Shown piece by piece: positions 1-8,425 of a DNA stretch of 64,000 nucleotides. The number at the start of each line of letters is the position of its first letter. Positions within the stretch are counted from its first letter, which is position 1. The notes under the pieces were generated by a model. It did no database searches and had not been told where the DNA came from. It was given only the letters and a program-made list of their open reading frames with translations. Origin of the DNA: JBCCTX01 sp965263105 (GTDB lineage: Bacteria > Bacteroidota > Bacteroidia > J057); assembly GCA_965263105.1 (NCBI GenBank), contig CBDHGL010000003.1, forward strand, positions 372,001-436,000. Reading direction: 5' to 3'. The translations under genes and the position numbers were made by a program.

Positions 1-1
1 C

Positions 2-1348
2 ACAGAGACAGGAAAGAAAGTAATGTGTATGAGCTATTATCCCAAGGAGTCTTACCCCATTTACAGCAAATATTCTACGAAAACAGTTGCACATACCTTG
101 AAAACCTATTCCCATTATTCCATTCCTTATCCCTATCCAGTTGCCATTTCTGTAGAAGCCGACGAAGGAATGGAGTATCCCATGATTTGTTTCAACTACG
201 GTCGCGCTGAGGAAGATGGGACTTACACAGAAAGAAATAAAAAAGGAGCTATAGGCGTCATTATTCACGAAGTTGGGCACAACTATTTCCCGATGATCAT
301 CAACAGTGACGAGCGCCAGTGGTCCTGGTTTGACGAAGGGATCAACTCCTTCGTTCAGTATTTGTCCCAAGCAGAATTTGACAATAACTTCGATTCAAGA
401 AGAGGGCCTGCCCACAAGATTGTAGATTATATGGCCTTGGAAAAAAATCAGTTGGAACCCATCATGACCAACAGTGACAATATTATCAACTTTGGTCCCA
501 ACGCCTATGGGAAGCCCGCGGCAGCCCTCAATATTTTACGTGAGACCATCATGGGACGAGAGTTGTTTGACTACGCCTTTAAGGAATTTTGCCGTAGGTG
601 GGCCTTCAAACACCCCACTCCGGCAGATTTTTTCCGCACCTTGGAAGACGCCAGTGCAGTGGACTTAGACTGGTTTTGGCGGGGCTGGTTCTATGGTATA
701 GACGCGGTTGATATTTCTCTGGATAGTATCCGATGGTTCAAGGTCGATTTGGAAAATAATCCCATACCAAGGGAATACGTTAGTCGTACCAAGGTCTCAA
801 AGCCTTTTGAACCCATTGCTGACAAGCGTAACCGGGAGGAAGGAATGGAGTTCGCCGTGGAGAAAGATCCTTCCTTACGCGATTTTTATACCACTTACAA
901 ACCTTGGGAAACAGAAGACTCCATTAAGGAACAAACCACCATATTCTTTGATGAGACTTATACACAGGAAGAAAAAGAGTCGAGGTTTGGGGAGAAAAAT
1001 TATTACCAACTCTTCTTTAGCAATAAGGGAGGACTGGTTATGCCTGTGATAATCGAATGGACATTCGAAGATGGGACCAAAGAAGTAGAAACTGTTCCAG
1101 TGGAAATATGGCGTAAGAACGAAAATGAGTTTACCAAGGTTTTTGTCAAGGATAAGGTAGCAACGGGAATTGTCATCGACCCTTACAAAGAAACTGCAGA
1201 CATTGATGAACGCAATAATAACTGGCCAGTAAGGGAACTTCCGAGTAAGTTCCAGGTATTCAAAAAGCACACAACTGTCAAGGGGAAGAATCCTATGCAG
1301 AAGGCCCAGGAGGAGCAAAAGATTAAGTTGAAGAAGGCCAAAAACTAA
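2..1348 (+). CDS. M1 family zinc metallopeptidase, C-terminal part (5' end outside window)
   Basis: The reading frame is open to the left edge of the window, so the N-terminal part is missing. Counting from the first in-frame ATG (base 23), the zinc motif HEVGH lies at residues 82-86 and the third ligand Glu at 105, giving the HExxH-x18-E spacing of gluzincins of family M1. The segment GMEYPM at 49-54 is the M1 substrate-binding GxMEN-like motif. About 330 residues follow the active site, including a conserved DPYKE...ERNNNW segment typical of Bacteroidota M1 peptidases, and a lysine-rich tail. It probably removes N-terminal residues from peptides in the periplasm or outside the cell, but the signal peptide cannot be seen. 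A short gene follows after 7 bases and is probably co-transcribed. Confidence 0.93.
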   Translation, partial: TETGKKVMCMSYYPKESYPIYSKYSTKTVAHTLKTYSHYSIPYPYPVAISVEADEGMEYPMICFNYGRAEEDGTYTERNKKGAIGVIIHEVGHNYFPMIINSDERQWSWFDEGINSFVQYLSQAEFDNNFDSRRGPAHKIVDYMALEKNQLEPIMTNSDNIINFGPNAYGKPAAALNILRETIMGRELFDYAFKEFCRRWAFKHPTPADFFRTLEDASAVDLDWFWRGWFYGIDAVDISLDSIRWFKVDLENNPIPREYVSRTKVSKPFEPIADKRNREEGMEFAVEKDPSLRDFYTTYKPWETEDSIKEQTTIFFDETYTQEEKESRFGEKNYYQLFFSNKGGLVMPVIIEWTFEDGTKEVETVPVEIWRKNENEFTKVFVKDKVATGIVIDPYKETADIDERNNNWPVRELPSKFQVFKKHTTVKGKNPMQKAQEEQKIKLKKAKN

Positions 1349-1355
1349 GCAGTCA

Positions 1356-1670
1356 GTGGAGGACGATTTTGGCCCAATTGACTCCTTAGAAGAGGAGTTG
1401 AAGAACATTGAATCCGAGGATATTTTCTCGCCTTTCTATCGAAGAAAGAAGCTTATTCGATATGGAATCCGCACCCTTATCGCCCTGATCATTTATCTCG
1501 TCTTTTGGGAAAATGATTGGGTGAGGTGGTCTCTCTGGGTTTATATCCCTTTAAATCTATTGGGTTTAGGGGCCATCTTTCTTGGTCCCTATTTAGCCCA
1601 AAGAAAACTGGAAAAAGTGAGGCACAAACTGAAGGAGGCGGAAGGGAGTGGAGAGGAGCAAAGTGAGTAG
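1356..1670 (+). CDS. Small two-helix membrane protein, unknown function
   Basis: 104 residues with a GTG start, 7 bases after the M1 peptidase gene and in the same orientation, so likely translationally linked to it. The N-terminal 30 residues are acidic; two hydrophobic segments follow at about residues 33-50 and 58-80, separated by a Trp-rich turn (ENDWVRWSLW), and the C-terminal tail is charged and helical. This is the look of a small inner-membrane protein with two crossings. I do not recognise a named family. It overlaps the next small gene only if that gene uses its upstream GTG start. Confidence 0.7.
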   Translation: MEDDFGPIDSLEEELKNIESEDIFSPFYRRKKLIRYGIRTLIALIIYLVFWENDWVRWSLWVYIPLNLLGLGAIFLGPYLAQRKLEKVRHKLKEAEGSGEEQSE

Positions 1671-1692
1671 AAATTACGCGACCCCCCCATTT

Positions 1693-1899
1693 ATGAATAT
1701 GAAAGAATACAAAGTAGAGTCCTTGATCTACTATTCGAAGGTAACCTTGGACAAAGACCACATCATGAAAAGCTCTAAGGCAGATATACAAGAAAAATTG
1801 GATGAGTATGCTAGACAGGGCTACCGCTTGGCATCTACTGATGCGACCAGTTTTGGATTAGCCGTATATATCTACTTATACTTTGAAAAGGATAGGTAG
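1693..1899 (+). CDS. DUF4177-like small protein
   Basis: About 68 residues from the ATG at 1693 (another ATG lies at 1699; a GTG at 1648 would overlap the preceding gene). The pattern is MKEYKVESL at the start, then KLDEYARQGYRLAS, and a final beta-rich LAVYIYLYFEK, which matches the small DUF4177 fold in which the gene product shows EYKV..., a helix ending in 'GW/YxLxS', and a last strand. Function of the family is unknown. The three genes from the left edge to here run in one direction with almost no spacing, consistent with one transcript. Confidence 0.65.
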   Translation: MNMKEYKVESLIYYSKVTLDKDHIMKSSKADIQEKLDEYARQGYRLASTDATSFGLAVYIYLYFEKDR

Positions 1900-1913
1900 G
1901 GATAGGGTAAAAT

Positions 1914-1943
1914 AGTCAATGGTCCGTGGTCGATAGATCGGTA
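1914..1943. repeat. GGTC-type degenerate intergenic repeat
   Basis: This A/T-poor stretch is built from the words GGTC, TGGTC and GTCAAT (AGTCAATGGTCCGTGGTCGA). Similar word-mosaics occur at 24841-24870, 24931-24950 and 37831-37845, always between genes. Such mosaics are common in Bacteroidota intergenic DNA; function unknown. Confidence 0.45.
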
Positions 1944-1948
1944 GGAAT

Positions 1949-2344
1949 TCATTCTTCTTGGTTGTGGTTATGCTGGTGTTGGAGTGTCCGAATTCTAATG
2001 GTGTGAAAGCCATAGTCTATGAGAATCGTCAGGGCCGCTAAGACGAGAACTACCCCAAATAAGGAAACAGCTGCAGTCCAACCCATGGTAATGCTTTCAT
2101 TAAGTAGGGCTCCAATGATCCCTGAAAGGACAAAACAGGCTGCTGAAGAATAGAGTAGAGAAGCAGACCAGGTAAGTCGCCTCAACTGCTTGATCTTCAT
2201 ATCCGATATTTGGTGTTCAAAAGGAGAGCAGCGGCTCGCTAAATAATTCCCTATTTCTGTACTAAGGGCCATCATTTGAGAGGTGGTGGACATGATGAGC
2301 ATGCCAATGCCGGGTAAAATCGTGATGGGAATGTACCACTCCAT
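1949..2344 (-). CDS. DUF2721 family membrane protein
   Basis: 131 residues from the ATG at 2344; an upstream TTG at 2392 would add 16 residues but the ATG gives the family-typical beginning (MEWYIPITILPGIGMLIMSTT). The 'LPGIGMLI.ST' start followed by a short cytoplasmic helix with arginines (KIKQLRRLTWSASLL) and two further hydrophobic segments at about residues 58-82 and 88-112 is the DUF2721 pattern. The C terminus is histidine-rich (QHQHNHNQ), which could bind metal. Inner-membrane location is expected; no biochemical role is established for the family. Confidence 0.75.
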   Translation of the reverse strand: MEWYIPITILPGIGMLIMSTTSQMMALSTEIGNYLASRCSPFEHQISDMKIKQLRRLTWSASLLYSSAACFVLSGIIGALLNESITMGWTAAVSLFGVVLVLAALTILIDYGFHTIRIRTLQHQHNHNQEE

Positions 2345-2406
2345 GAAGGGGTTAATTTTCTGTAAATAACAGATAAATAGGGAGTGAATCAATTTAAGTA
2401 ATAGGG

Positions 2407-2961
2407 CTAAAAAACCTTCCCTATACCTATAGATCCCCCTAGGTTGTCATACCCCAGGTTGTGGTAGCCTGAGCCTTGACCATTAGAGACATGCATAATA
2501 GAAAGAGAAGAATGGAGAACAATTTTGGAACTGGGAAAATAAACAGAAGGGCTAACCCCTAACCGAATCATAAAATTGTAAATATCTGCACCCTCTGGGA
2601 ATCGCTGGGAGTAAATGAGTATACCGGTAGATAACTCGGGTTGGAGGGAAAATTTAGTGGGTACCTTTGGACGGCCCCTTATAAATAGGAAAGGCCCTAA
2701 GCCCCAGGCAACAGCTCTCCAAGTGCTCCATTGCCTAAATTGAGTATGGTTGTAATATAAGCGTATTTCCCCTTCAGCATGAGTCAGGGTACTCCCGATT
2801 CCCCATTCCCAGGGACTTTTCTCTCTCAGCTTCCAGGCATATTTTGCGTGTAAATTGGTTGTGGCAATACGTCGACTTTCGGTGAAGGGGCCTAGATATT
2901 CAGCTTCTATCGAATACCTTGAATAATTCTGTTTAAAACGAGATTTATCTACCACGGTCAC
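2407..2961 (-). CDS. PagL-like lipid A 3-O-deacylase / acyloxyacyl hydrolase family outer-membrane protein
   Basis: 184 residues, GTG start, overlapping the stop of the upstream gene by 4 bases. The chain alternates amphipathic strands rich in Tyr/Trp/Gly like an eight-strand beta barrel. Near the C terminus the sequence HVSNGQGSGYHNLGYDN carries the His-x-Ser-Asn pattern that forms the catalytic His and Ser in PagL, and the protein ends in Phe as outer-membrane barrels do. PagL removes the 3-O acyl chain of lipid A. No signal peptide is visible after the GTG; a hydrophobic in-frame stretch lies directly upstream but contains no start codon before an in-frame TAA at 2989-2991, so the true N terminus is uncertain. 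The third catalytic residue (Glu) is not obvious. Confidence 0.6.
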   Translation of the reverse strand: MTVVDKSRFKQNYSRYSIEAEYLGPFTESRRIATTNLHAKYAWKLREKSPWEWGIGSTLTHAEGEIRLYYNHTQFRQWSTWRAVAWGLGPFLFIRGRPKVPTKFSLQPELSTGILIYSQRFPEGADIYNFMIRLGVSPSVYFPSSKIVLHSSLSIMHVSNGQGSGYHNLGYDNLGGSIGIGKVF

Positions 2962-5396
2962 ACCGGCAACAGAAAATGCCGGAAAAACTTAAAAATTCCG
3001 CTCTTGGATTTTCCCAACTGATCGCTGTCAATGATGACCAAATCGTCTTCCTGTTTTTTCAAATACACCCCACTGAAGAATACATCAAAGATGTTGAGTT
3101 CAGATTCGATGTGGAAATGGGCATTCTTCTGCCAGGCAAGAAGTCTACTTTCTGGGACACTTTGAAAGGTATCTGGATTCGATCCTACTAAGGGTTTACC
3201 CTTGGTACTCAAAATGAGTTTACCAGGTCCTTCCGCTGCGGAGAAGAACATCCTCCCAAAGAGGAGAGAGGTAATGCGTAAGCTTACAATTGTAGAAAGT
3301 TTAATTTCTTCACTCATGGCAACAAAGTTCTTATAGCGAAAGATCACCACTTCCCCCGGTTGCAGCGTCCATTCTACAAATTCCTTCCCACCCGGTGCAT
3401 TAAAGCTTACGTCGGTACGTCCTTCTTCCATGACGATTTGGTTCATGGTCCAGGCACGGTTACCTATACGAGCGAGGAAACTCTTAGGTGCTTGAGGGAT
3501 AGAAATTTTGGGTGCGCGTCCAGAGGGTTCATACTTCCGCGAAACAAAAAAGTTGGTAAAACTAGCAGCGGGAATTCTGTAGGTATTTCCCGTGTTCAGG
3601 ATATCCCCTTTGGACATAGCTTGATCTGAATCACTCAGGGTAATGGGATTTCCGTGTTTTTGAGAAAAAATGACGCGGGCAAAGACATAGGCAAAACTCT
3701 TGATGACTATGAAGAAAAAGATCAGGTCCATCACCAAGAGAATGAGGAGTAGTAAGCGGTAAGAATTTAGCGCCGTACTGAAGGAAAGGTCTTTGGATTC
3801 CTCAATTTTAGCATCAATCGCCAGATCTACCTCATACAGGAGTTTTTGGGTATCATCTCCGGCACTGTCTACCAGGGACTGCACCTGTTTTTGTAAGTCA
3901 TTAGCCATTTTATTCCCAGCCTCTTGTAATGAGGCTTCGGTAGCTTCCGCTGCTGCTTTTGTGGCCAGGTTAGCCGCCCCTTCTCCTATTTTACAATCCG
4001 CTCGATACCAGCGACACTCCAAATCAATATTCCCCGGCTTCACTCGTGCAGCTCCTAGGCTATTGCGCACTAAGTCTCCTGCAGCGGGGGGAAGTTCCTC
4101 TTGAATATTCTCGACTGAATTTTCCAGGCTGTCTATTTGTTTCAGAGCAGCCAATTTCATCATCTCGACTGTATCACAAAGAGAAATGTGCAAGTCTCGC
4201 TCGAATTTAGGGCTTCGCAAGGTAAACAAGCGGAAGGCCTTTCGCTCAGGGGCTTGGTAGTCCCAGCAGTCCTGTTCAATAGCGGAGTTGGCAGGGCGGG
4301 TTCTCAGGTGAACTTTTAAGGCCCGTCTCAGTCGTAGCTCTTGATTGGGACTCATTTCCTTTCCTGATGAAAAGTTGCCCCAGAGGGGTTCATATCGGGA
4401 TCTGAGTTGGGCTATGGGTATTCCTTGCATAGCCTGCTTTTCAGCTTTTATGGCTGTCTCGATTTGAGTGGCAATATTTGCAAAAGACCCTCCTCTCCTA
4501 CGCCTAACCCCTACATTGAACCTCTCAAGCATTCTTTCATAGGCACTTATTTTTGATAGCCGCGAAGCATTTCTTTGCTTATATAACCTTGCTGTGTCGT
4601 TTATGGCATTATTTACTAGCTCTTTTTCCCATGTTTCAAAAGAGCTTTTCATAAGCTGAATGGAATCCAGCTGAGCAGAATCGAGCAACTCAGGTTGGTG
4701 CTTCAGAAAACTATTGGCATAGAGGGCTTCAGTGGCTTGCTCTTGTATAAACTTATTGGACCACCAACTGAAAAGTACCACAAGTAACATAGGGGACCAG
4801 AGCAAAAAAGACCTAAAAAAGGCAGAAATAAGCCTGCCAGGGCCTAGCTCTCGGAAAGTCTCCCAATTTTGCGAAAACAATAAAAATAGAAACCGTAAGG
4901 CCATGGCAAAGCCGGCAAACAGACCCATCTGCAGGGCCGATAGTCCGATCCATACCATGAGGAGGAACAACAGGAAGGACCAGGAGAAAAGCCTTCCCCT
5001 GACCACGAAATACACAAAACTGATAAAGCATGCCAAGGTGATAGCTAGCTCCCAATCCTTGGGGCTCCCCAGGCAGATCACATAGACCCCTAGATAAGCA
5101 AGGCCATAAACCAGATAGGGGAGTAGGCCTATCAGATGACTCCATTTTTTCCTTCGGATAATCAAATAGAGAATTCCGGGCAAGACCAGGAAAGCAAGTA
5201 AAAAAAGAAAGTCATTGTTGACGAATAGCCGTTCGTAGAGACTGCCCCCTGTTTGGGGGATATGGGATCCTAAGTCTAAAAAGAACAAGGAGTAATCGTG
5301 AATTCCAGGTAGCAGTCCAATCAGAATAACCAGGAAAATGACGTGCTCCCAGAAATCTGACCAGAAGCGTCTTGCAGCAGTAGTAACGCGGGTCAT
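2958..5396 (-). CDS. Multi-pass membrane protein with C-terminal AIM24-like domain
   Basis: 812 residues. Residues 1-212 hold about six or seven hydrophobic segments (about 18-35, 62-80, 88-110, 116-133, 138-175, 190-212). Residues 213-540 are soluble, charged and helical with several coiled-coil stretches and six or so cysteines (C377, C407, C461, C468). Another membrane segment lies at about 545-568. The last ~210 residues (600-812) are beta-rich: LQPGEVVIFRYKNFVAM, LLFGRMFFSAAEGPGKLIL, and HFHIE...NIFDVFFSG resemble the AIM24 (DUF124/TRAP-like) fold. The combination is unusual and the function is unknown. The PagL-like gene overlaps its stop codon by 4 bases, so the two are probably co-translated. 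Confidence 0.7.
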   Translation of the reverse strand: MTRVTTAARRFWSDFWEHVIFLVILIGLLPGIHDYSLFFLDLGSHIPQTGGSLYERLFVNNDFLFLLAFLVLPGILYLIIRRKKWSHLIGLLPYLVYGLAYLGVYVICLGSPKDWELAITLACFISFVYFVVRGRLFSWSFLLFLLMVWIGLSALQMGLFAGFAMALRFLFLLFSQNWETFRELGPGRLISAFFRSFLLWSPMLLVVLFSWWSNKFIQEQATEALYANSFLKHQPELLDSAQLDSIQLMKSSFETWEKELVNNAINDTARLYKQRNASRLSKISAYERMLERFNVGVRRRRGGSFANIATQIETAIKAEKQAMQGIPIAQLRSRYEPLWGNFSSGKEMSPNQELRLRRALKVHLRTRPANSAIEQDCWDYQAPERKAFRLFTLRSPKFERDLHISLCDTVEMMKLAALKQIDSLENSVENIQEELPPAAGDLVRNSLGAARVKPGNIDLECRWYRADCKIGEGAANLATKAAAEATEASLQEAGNKMANDLQKQVQSLVDSAGDDTQKLLYEVDLAIDAKIEESKDLSFSTALNSYRLLLLILLVMDLIFFFIVIKSFAYVFARVIFSQKHGNPITLSDSDQAMSKGDILNTGNTYRIPAASFTNFFVSRKYEPSGRAPKISIPQAPKSFLARIGNRAWTMNQIVMEEGRTDVSFNAPGGKEFVEWTLQPGEVVIFRYKNFVAMSEEIKLSTIVSLRITSLLFGRMFFSAAEGPGKLILSTKGKPLVGSNPDTFQSVPESRLLAWQKNAHFHIESELNIFDVFFSGVYLKKQEDDLVIIDSDQLGKSKSGIFKFFRHFLLPV

Positions 5397-5637
5397 TGGG
5401 ATAAACTACGCAAAAGTGTAGAAATTAGCTAGTAGGGGGGAGGATTATGAATTTACAGGAATATATTTTCCATAGATGAATAAAAGGTTAAGAAATAAAT
5501 TTATGGTATAGGGCCAATACATTTAGTTGCAATTATCAAGGATTACATTCTAGCTGCACTTTATCAGCAGTGCGAAGAAAAAGTTGAGGTAAGTAAAACA
5601 AGTTTTTATTACCATATAAGATTATCTTAGGGACCTA

Positions 5638-6699
5638 TCATTTACCCCTTCCATAAAACTCCTCCCTTAACTCAAATGCCAGCTCCTCAATATAGGCCAT
5701 GTTGGGCTGATCAGGCAGATCAGATGCTGAAAAGGCCGCTTCCATTTCCTGCTGCTTCTCTTGTGCCATTTTCAATAACTGGTCGTATGTAAATTCGCCA
5801 GATTTGACCTGTAGAAGAAACTCTCTATCATTCCGTCTCACATAGATTCGCCCCTCCTTGGCAATTTCAATCGCCATGTGCAACAGGCGAAAGGTATGCA
5901 TCATATTTTTAGAATCGTAATTCTTCCCATGGCTCCTAGTGTTCTTGAACCGCTCCTCGTTGCGTTTATCTACCCAATCCCAGTATTCTCGATAGTCCTT
6001 GCAATAGGATGAATATCCATTGCGGTTAAAATAGAGTAAGGCAACCTGATTTTCACCCTTTGGTATGGAGCTCAAACTTAGATCATTTGAGGTATCATTT
6101 TTTATAATGCCCGAATAGTCGAGATGAGGATTATAATACAATCCAAAGACATGCTCCATATGAGGGATATTGACCAGGCCACAATTATTTTGTTTCCAAC
6201 TCTTTAGCTCCAAAAACTTAAGAAGAGGAATAGAACCGGATTCGTAATTCACATAGCAGAAATCTAAGGGAGTTTTGCGTTTTTTATCCATCGGGTTGAC
6301 AATCTTCTTATTCAATCCCTTAGCTTTTTTTATTTGAGATAGGGCAAATTTTCCGAAGGTATCCTTGCAACGCTTGGATAAGATTTTTTCTGGCTGGATT
6401 ACCTCTAAGAAAGGATCTTTGTACAAAATAGAATCAATAGGGGTGCTCAATAGTTCCAGGATATTGGGATTATTGACCGATAGTAGCTCCAAAAATCTTC
6501 CCAATTCATAATACACAATATCATTGGAGACATTGCTGATTTGTTCTACATAATTCAGGCCATAAAAATTCCTTTTAGGCAGAAGAAACACCCCCTTAAT
6601 ATCAGTATCTGAAGTGGGGGTTTCTAACCCATAGGCCCGACTTCCGCTGATGCATTCTAGTAGGACCAGGCCCCCAGACTTCATTTCATCAATGGTCAT
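5638..6699 (-). CDS. RlaP/YcgL-type nucleotidyltransferase (Pol beta superfamily), distal copy
   Basis: 353 residues. The N-terminal motif SGSRAYGLETPTSDTDIKG (residues 18-36) is the GS...SDxD signature of the DNA polymerase beta nucleotidyltransferase fold, with D31 and D33 as likely metal ligands; a distal acidic or basic pattern KNYDSKNMMHTFRLLHMA is conserved in the COG3541/PF10127 (YcgL, RlaP) family. That family is predicted to transfer a nucleotide to RNA or protein and has been linked to RNA repair gene sets. It is the last gene of a minus-strand set, overlapping the preceding related nucleotidyltransferase by 11 bases. The two are paralogues in fold but very different in sequence, suggesting distinct substrates or a heteromer. 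Confidence 0.82.
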   Translation of the reverse strand: MTIDEMKSGGLVLLECISGSRAYGLETPTSDTDIKGVFLLPKRNFYGLNYVEQISNVSNDIVYYELGRFLELLSVNNPNILELLSTPIDSILYKDPFLEVIQPEKILSKRCKDTFGKFALSQIKKAKGLNKKIVNPMDKKRKTPLDFCYVNYESGSIPLLKFLELKSWKQNNCGLVNIPHMEHVFGLYYNPHLDYSGIIKNDTSNDLSLSSIPKGENQVALLYFNRNGYSSYCKDYREYWDWVDKRNEERFKNTRSHGKNYDSKNMMHTFRLLHMAIEIAKEGRIYVRRNDREFLLQVKSGEFTYDQLLKMAQEKQQEMEAAFSASDLPDQPNMAYIEELAFELREEFYGRGK

Positions 6700-7543
6700 A
6701 TTTTAGAATGGAGGTTTGGAGAAGATGGTTGAGTTGCTCCATATTACATTTACCAGGTGGGAGCGAGTCCTTTTGTTTTTCCGCATTTGCCAGACAATTC
6801 TGAATAAAGTTGAATAATTCGGGCTCTCCTGAATGAAAATAAGCTTCAGATTTTTTCGACTTCATGTGAATAAGATGCTCAATTCGTTCTACCAATGAGG
6901 AACTCATACCTAAATTTTTAAAGGCCTTATGAAATTCTATCGGGGGGATCTCCTCTCGTTCCAGAATCCATTTACACATGGTAGCGGTACGCAAGGCATA
7001 GAAGAATTTTTTGAGTTTATAAGGTTGGTCTATAGAAAGAGAATCCATCATGTTCTTGGCCATACTTAGGTAATGATGAATTGTGGCTATTTTAGAATAG
7101 CAGGAGGTAGAGGCATTAAGGATAGACTGCAAGAATTCTTCATCCACCTGATACAAAATAGGAGATTGAATTCTTTCCAACAAAGGGGGATTGGACTTTT
7201 TCAGTAAACGTAGGGATTTTCTCAATTCCCATCCTGAAATATCTAACTTCTTGTTTTCAAGCATCCTCTCAATAGAATCTCGCTTTTCATTGACTCTCAA
7301 GTACCAAGCTAATCGGTGCACATAAATAATGCGGACATCATAATCGCTATCAGGGGAGGGAAAGCCCCAGGCTCTGGATCCCGTTTCACAAGCAAGGAGA
7401 ATTTTTATGTTTTTCTCAACTTCCAAGTCGTTGAGATATTGTTGGATTGTTGCTTTCAAGTAAAGGGCTGTTAATTGTTGGATCTCCCAAGGATATATAC
7501 AAAGAATTTTATGGATTTTTATCCTGTAAGTTAAAAACATCAC
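6689..7543 (-). CDS. RlaP/YcgL-type nucleotidyltransferase (Pol beta superfamily), proximal copy
   Basis: Up to 284 residues. The motif ETGSRAWGFPSPDSDYDVR (residues 53-71) is the GS...SDxD nucleotidyltransferase signature, followed by the family-typical segments LDISGWELRKSLRLLKKSNPPLLE and a helical C-terminal half. This matches the PF10127/COG3541 family closely. The start is uncertain: the only methionines before the fold are residues 1 and 2, giving about 28 residues more than usual, so a non-ATG start such as a TTG near codon 24 is possible. It lies 26 bases after the HTH gene and overlaps the second nucleotidyltransferase by 11 bases, which implies one transcript. Confidence 0.82.
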   Translation of the reverse strand: MMFLTYRIKIHKILCIYPWEIQQLTALYLKATIQQYLNDLEVEKNIKILLACETGSRAWGFPSPDSDYDVRIIYVHRLAWYLRVNEKRDSIERMLENKKLDISGWELRKSLRLLKKSNPPLLERIQSPILYQVDEEFLQSILNASTSCYSKIATIHHYLSMAKNMMDSLSIDQPYKLKKFFYALRTATMCKWILEREEIPPIEFHKAFKNLGMSSSLVERIEHLIHMKSKKSEAYFHSGEPELFNFIQNCLANAEKQKDSLPPGKCNMEQLNHLLQTSILKYDH

Positions 7544-7569
7544 CTTACTATGCTAAAGAGGTCCCATCT

Positions 7570-8103
7570 CTAGAAAGGAATATACTTCCCTTTTACATTT
7601 TTTTTCTCTTCATGCCCCCATTTGGCAAGAGATGCTGAAAAACCACAGATTTTATCTTGATAAAATACTTTAAGCCATAAGGCTTTTTCAAATTGACAGA
7701 AAGGCTTAAAAGTCTCTTGAGAATGAAGGATTAAGCGGTAAAAAAAGTTTTCGTTAGGTTCCCGATGCCTATTAATAATGTGGCTTACCATAATAGGTGA
7801 TACATGGATATCTTCTGCAAATCGCTTTCTCTTTTCATACAGTATATCTACATAGGAAGTCAGGAATTTAGAAAACATAGGCCCTGATTTGCAGGCGGAA
7901 TCCTCCACATATTCCTGCATTTGATAATTGAGTTGGAGTAGGCGTACAACTTTCCTTTCGTTCTCGGATCGCTTGTTAAACCTTTCCTCTCTCGCATTGA
8001 GAATGGCTTCCCTTTCTTTTTGCTTTTCTTCACTAGAAAGATTTCTAGAATCGATCAAGTCCTTGAATTCTTCTAGTTCTAGGTTATTCTCCTTCCTGGT
8101 CAT
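7570..8103 (-). CDS. Helix-turn-helix protein, antitoxin-like
   Basis: 177 residues. The first ~60 residues are highly charged and helical (likely coiled coil). Residues about 90-118 (KRKRFAEDIHVSPIMVSHII) form an XRE-like helix-turn-helix of the divergent type found in Bacteroidota regulators where the motif follows a 'Y-x-M-x-Y' helix (here NYQMQEYVED, 59-68). A tail of about 55 residues follows, ending in basic residues. Its start overlaps the end of the short acetyltransferase gene by 20 bases, the packing typical of toxin-antitoxin pairs. Likely roles: DNA-binding autoregulator and possibly neutraliser of its partner; this is inference from layout. Confidence 0.65.
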   Translation of the reverse strand: MTRKENNLELEEFKDLIDSRNLSSEEKQKEREAILNAREERFNKRSENERKVVRLLQLNYQMQEYVEDSACKSGPMFSKFLTSYVDILYEKRKRFAEDIHVSPIMVSHIINRHREPNENFFYRLILHSQETFKPFCQFEKALWLKVFYQDKICGFSASLAKWGHEEKKNVKGKYIPF

Positions 8104-8425
8104 AATCTGTAATTAGTTGGACCAACTCCTTGCCATCAATAAATAAACTCTTTCCTGCAGGAATCACGTAATAGGATTTGCAATAATGCGCTATTAACTG
8201 AGTCTTTGGAATTAGGGAAACACAAGCCATCTCTCCGAAGAATTTTACTGCTTGTTGACAAGCAAATGTTATCAAATTTCCCGTAATACGTTGGTATTTC
8301 TTGTTTTTTCCTCTATTTTCTTTGGAAACTGCTAGTAGTCGAATTTCAATTCTGGATTCACTTTCGAAGGTATCTAGAGACATTAATCCTAGGATCTCAT
8401 CTTCGATGAAAAAATAGCTCACCAC
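8084..8425 (-). CDS. Short GNAT-family N-acetyltransferase-like protein
   Basis: 113 residues with a GTG start (a second GTG follows directly). The run IEIRLLAVSKENRGKNKKY (26-44) is strand 4 plus the acetyl-CoA pyrophosphate loop region of GNAT enzymes in a Bacteroidota subtype with an R/K-G-K-N-K-K-Y loop; GNLITFACQQA (49-59) is helix 3, and KTQLIAHYCKSYYV (74-87) the C-terminal helix-strand. The canonical N-terminal strand and two helices are missing; a TAG stop lies immediately upstream in the same frame, so they cannot be recovered by moving the start. It overlaps the upstream lipoprotein gene by 7 bases and the HTH gene by 20. Either a minimal or an N-terminally lost acetyltransferase. 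Confidence 0.6.
   Translation of the reverse strand: MVSYFFIEDEILGLMSLDTFESESRIEIRLLAVSKENRGKNKKYQRITGNLITFACQQAVKFFGEMACVSLIPKTQLIAHYCKSYYVIPAGKSLFIDGKELVQLITDYDQEGE

Noticed and set aside
875..1408. Minus-strand frame opposite the M1 peptidase
   Set aside because: Antisense shadow of a conserved peptidase region.
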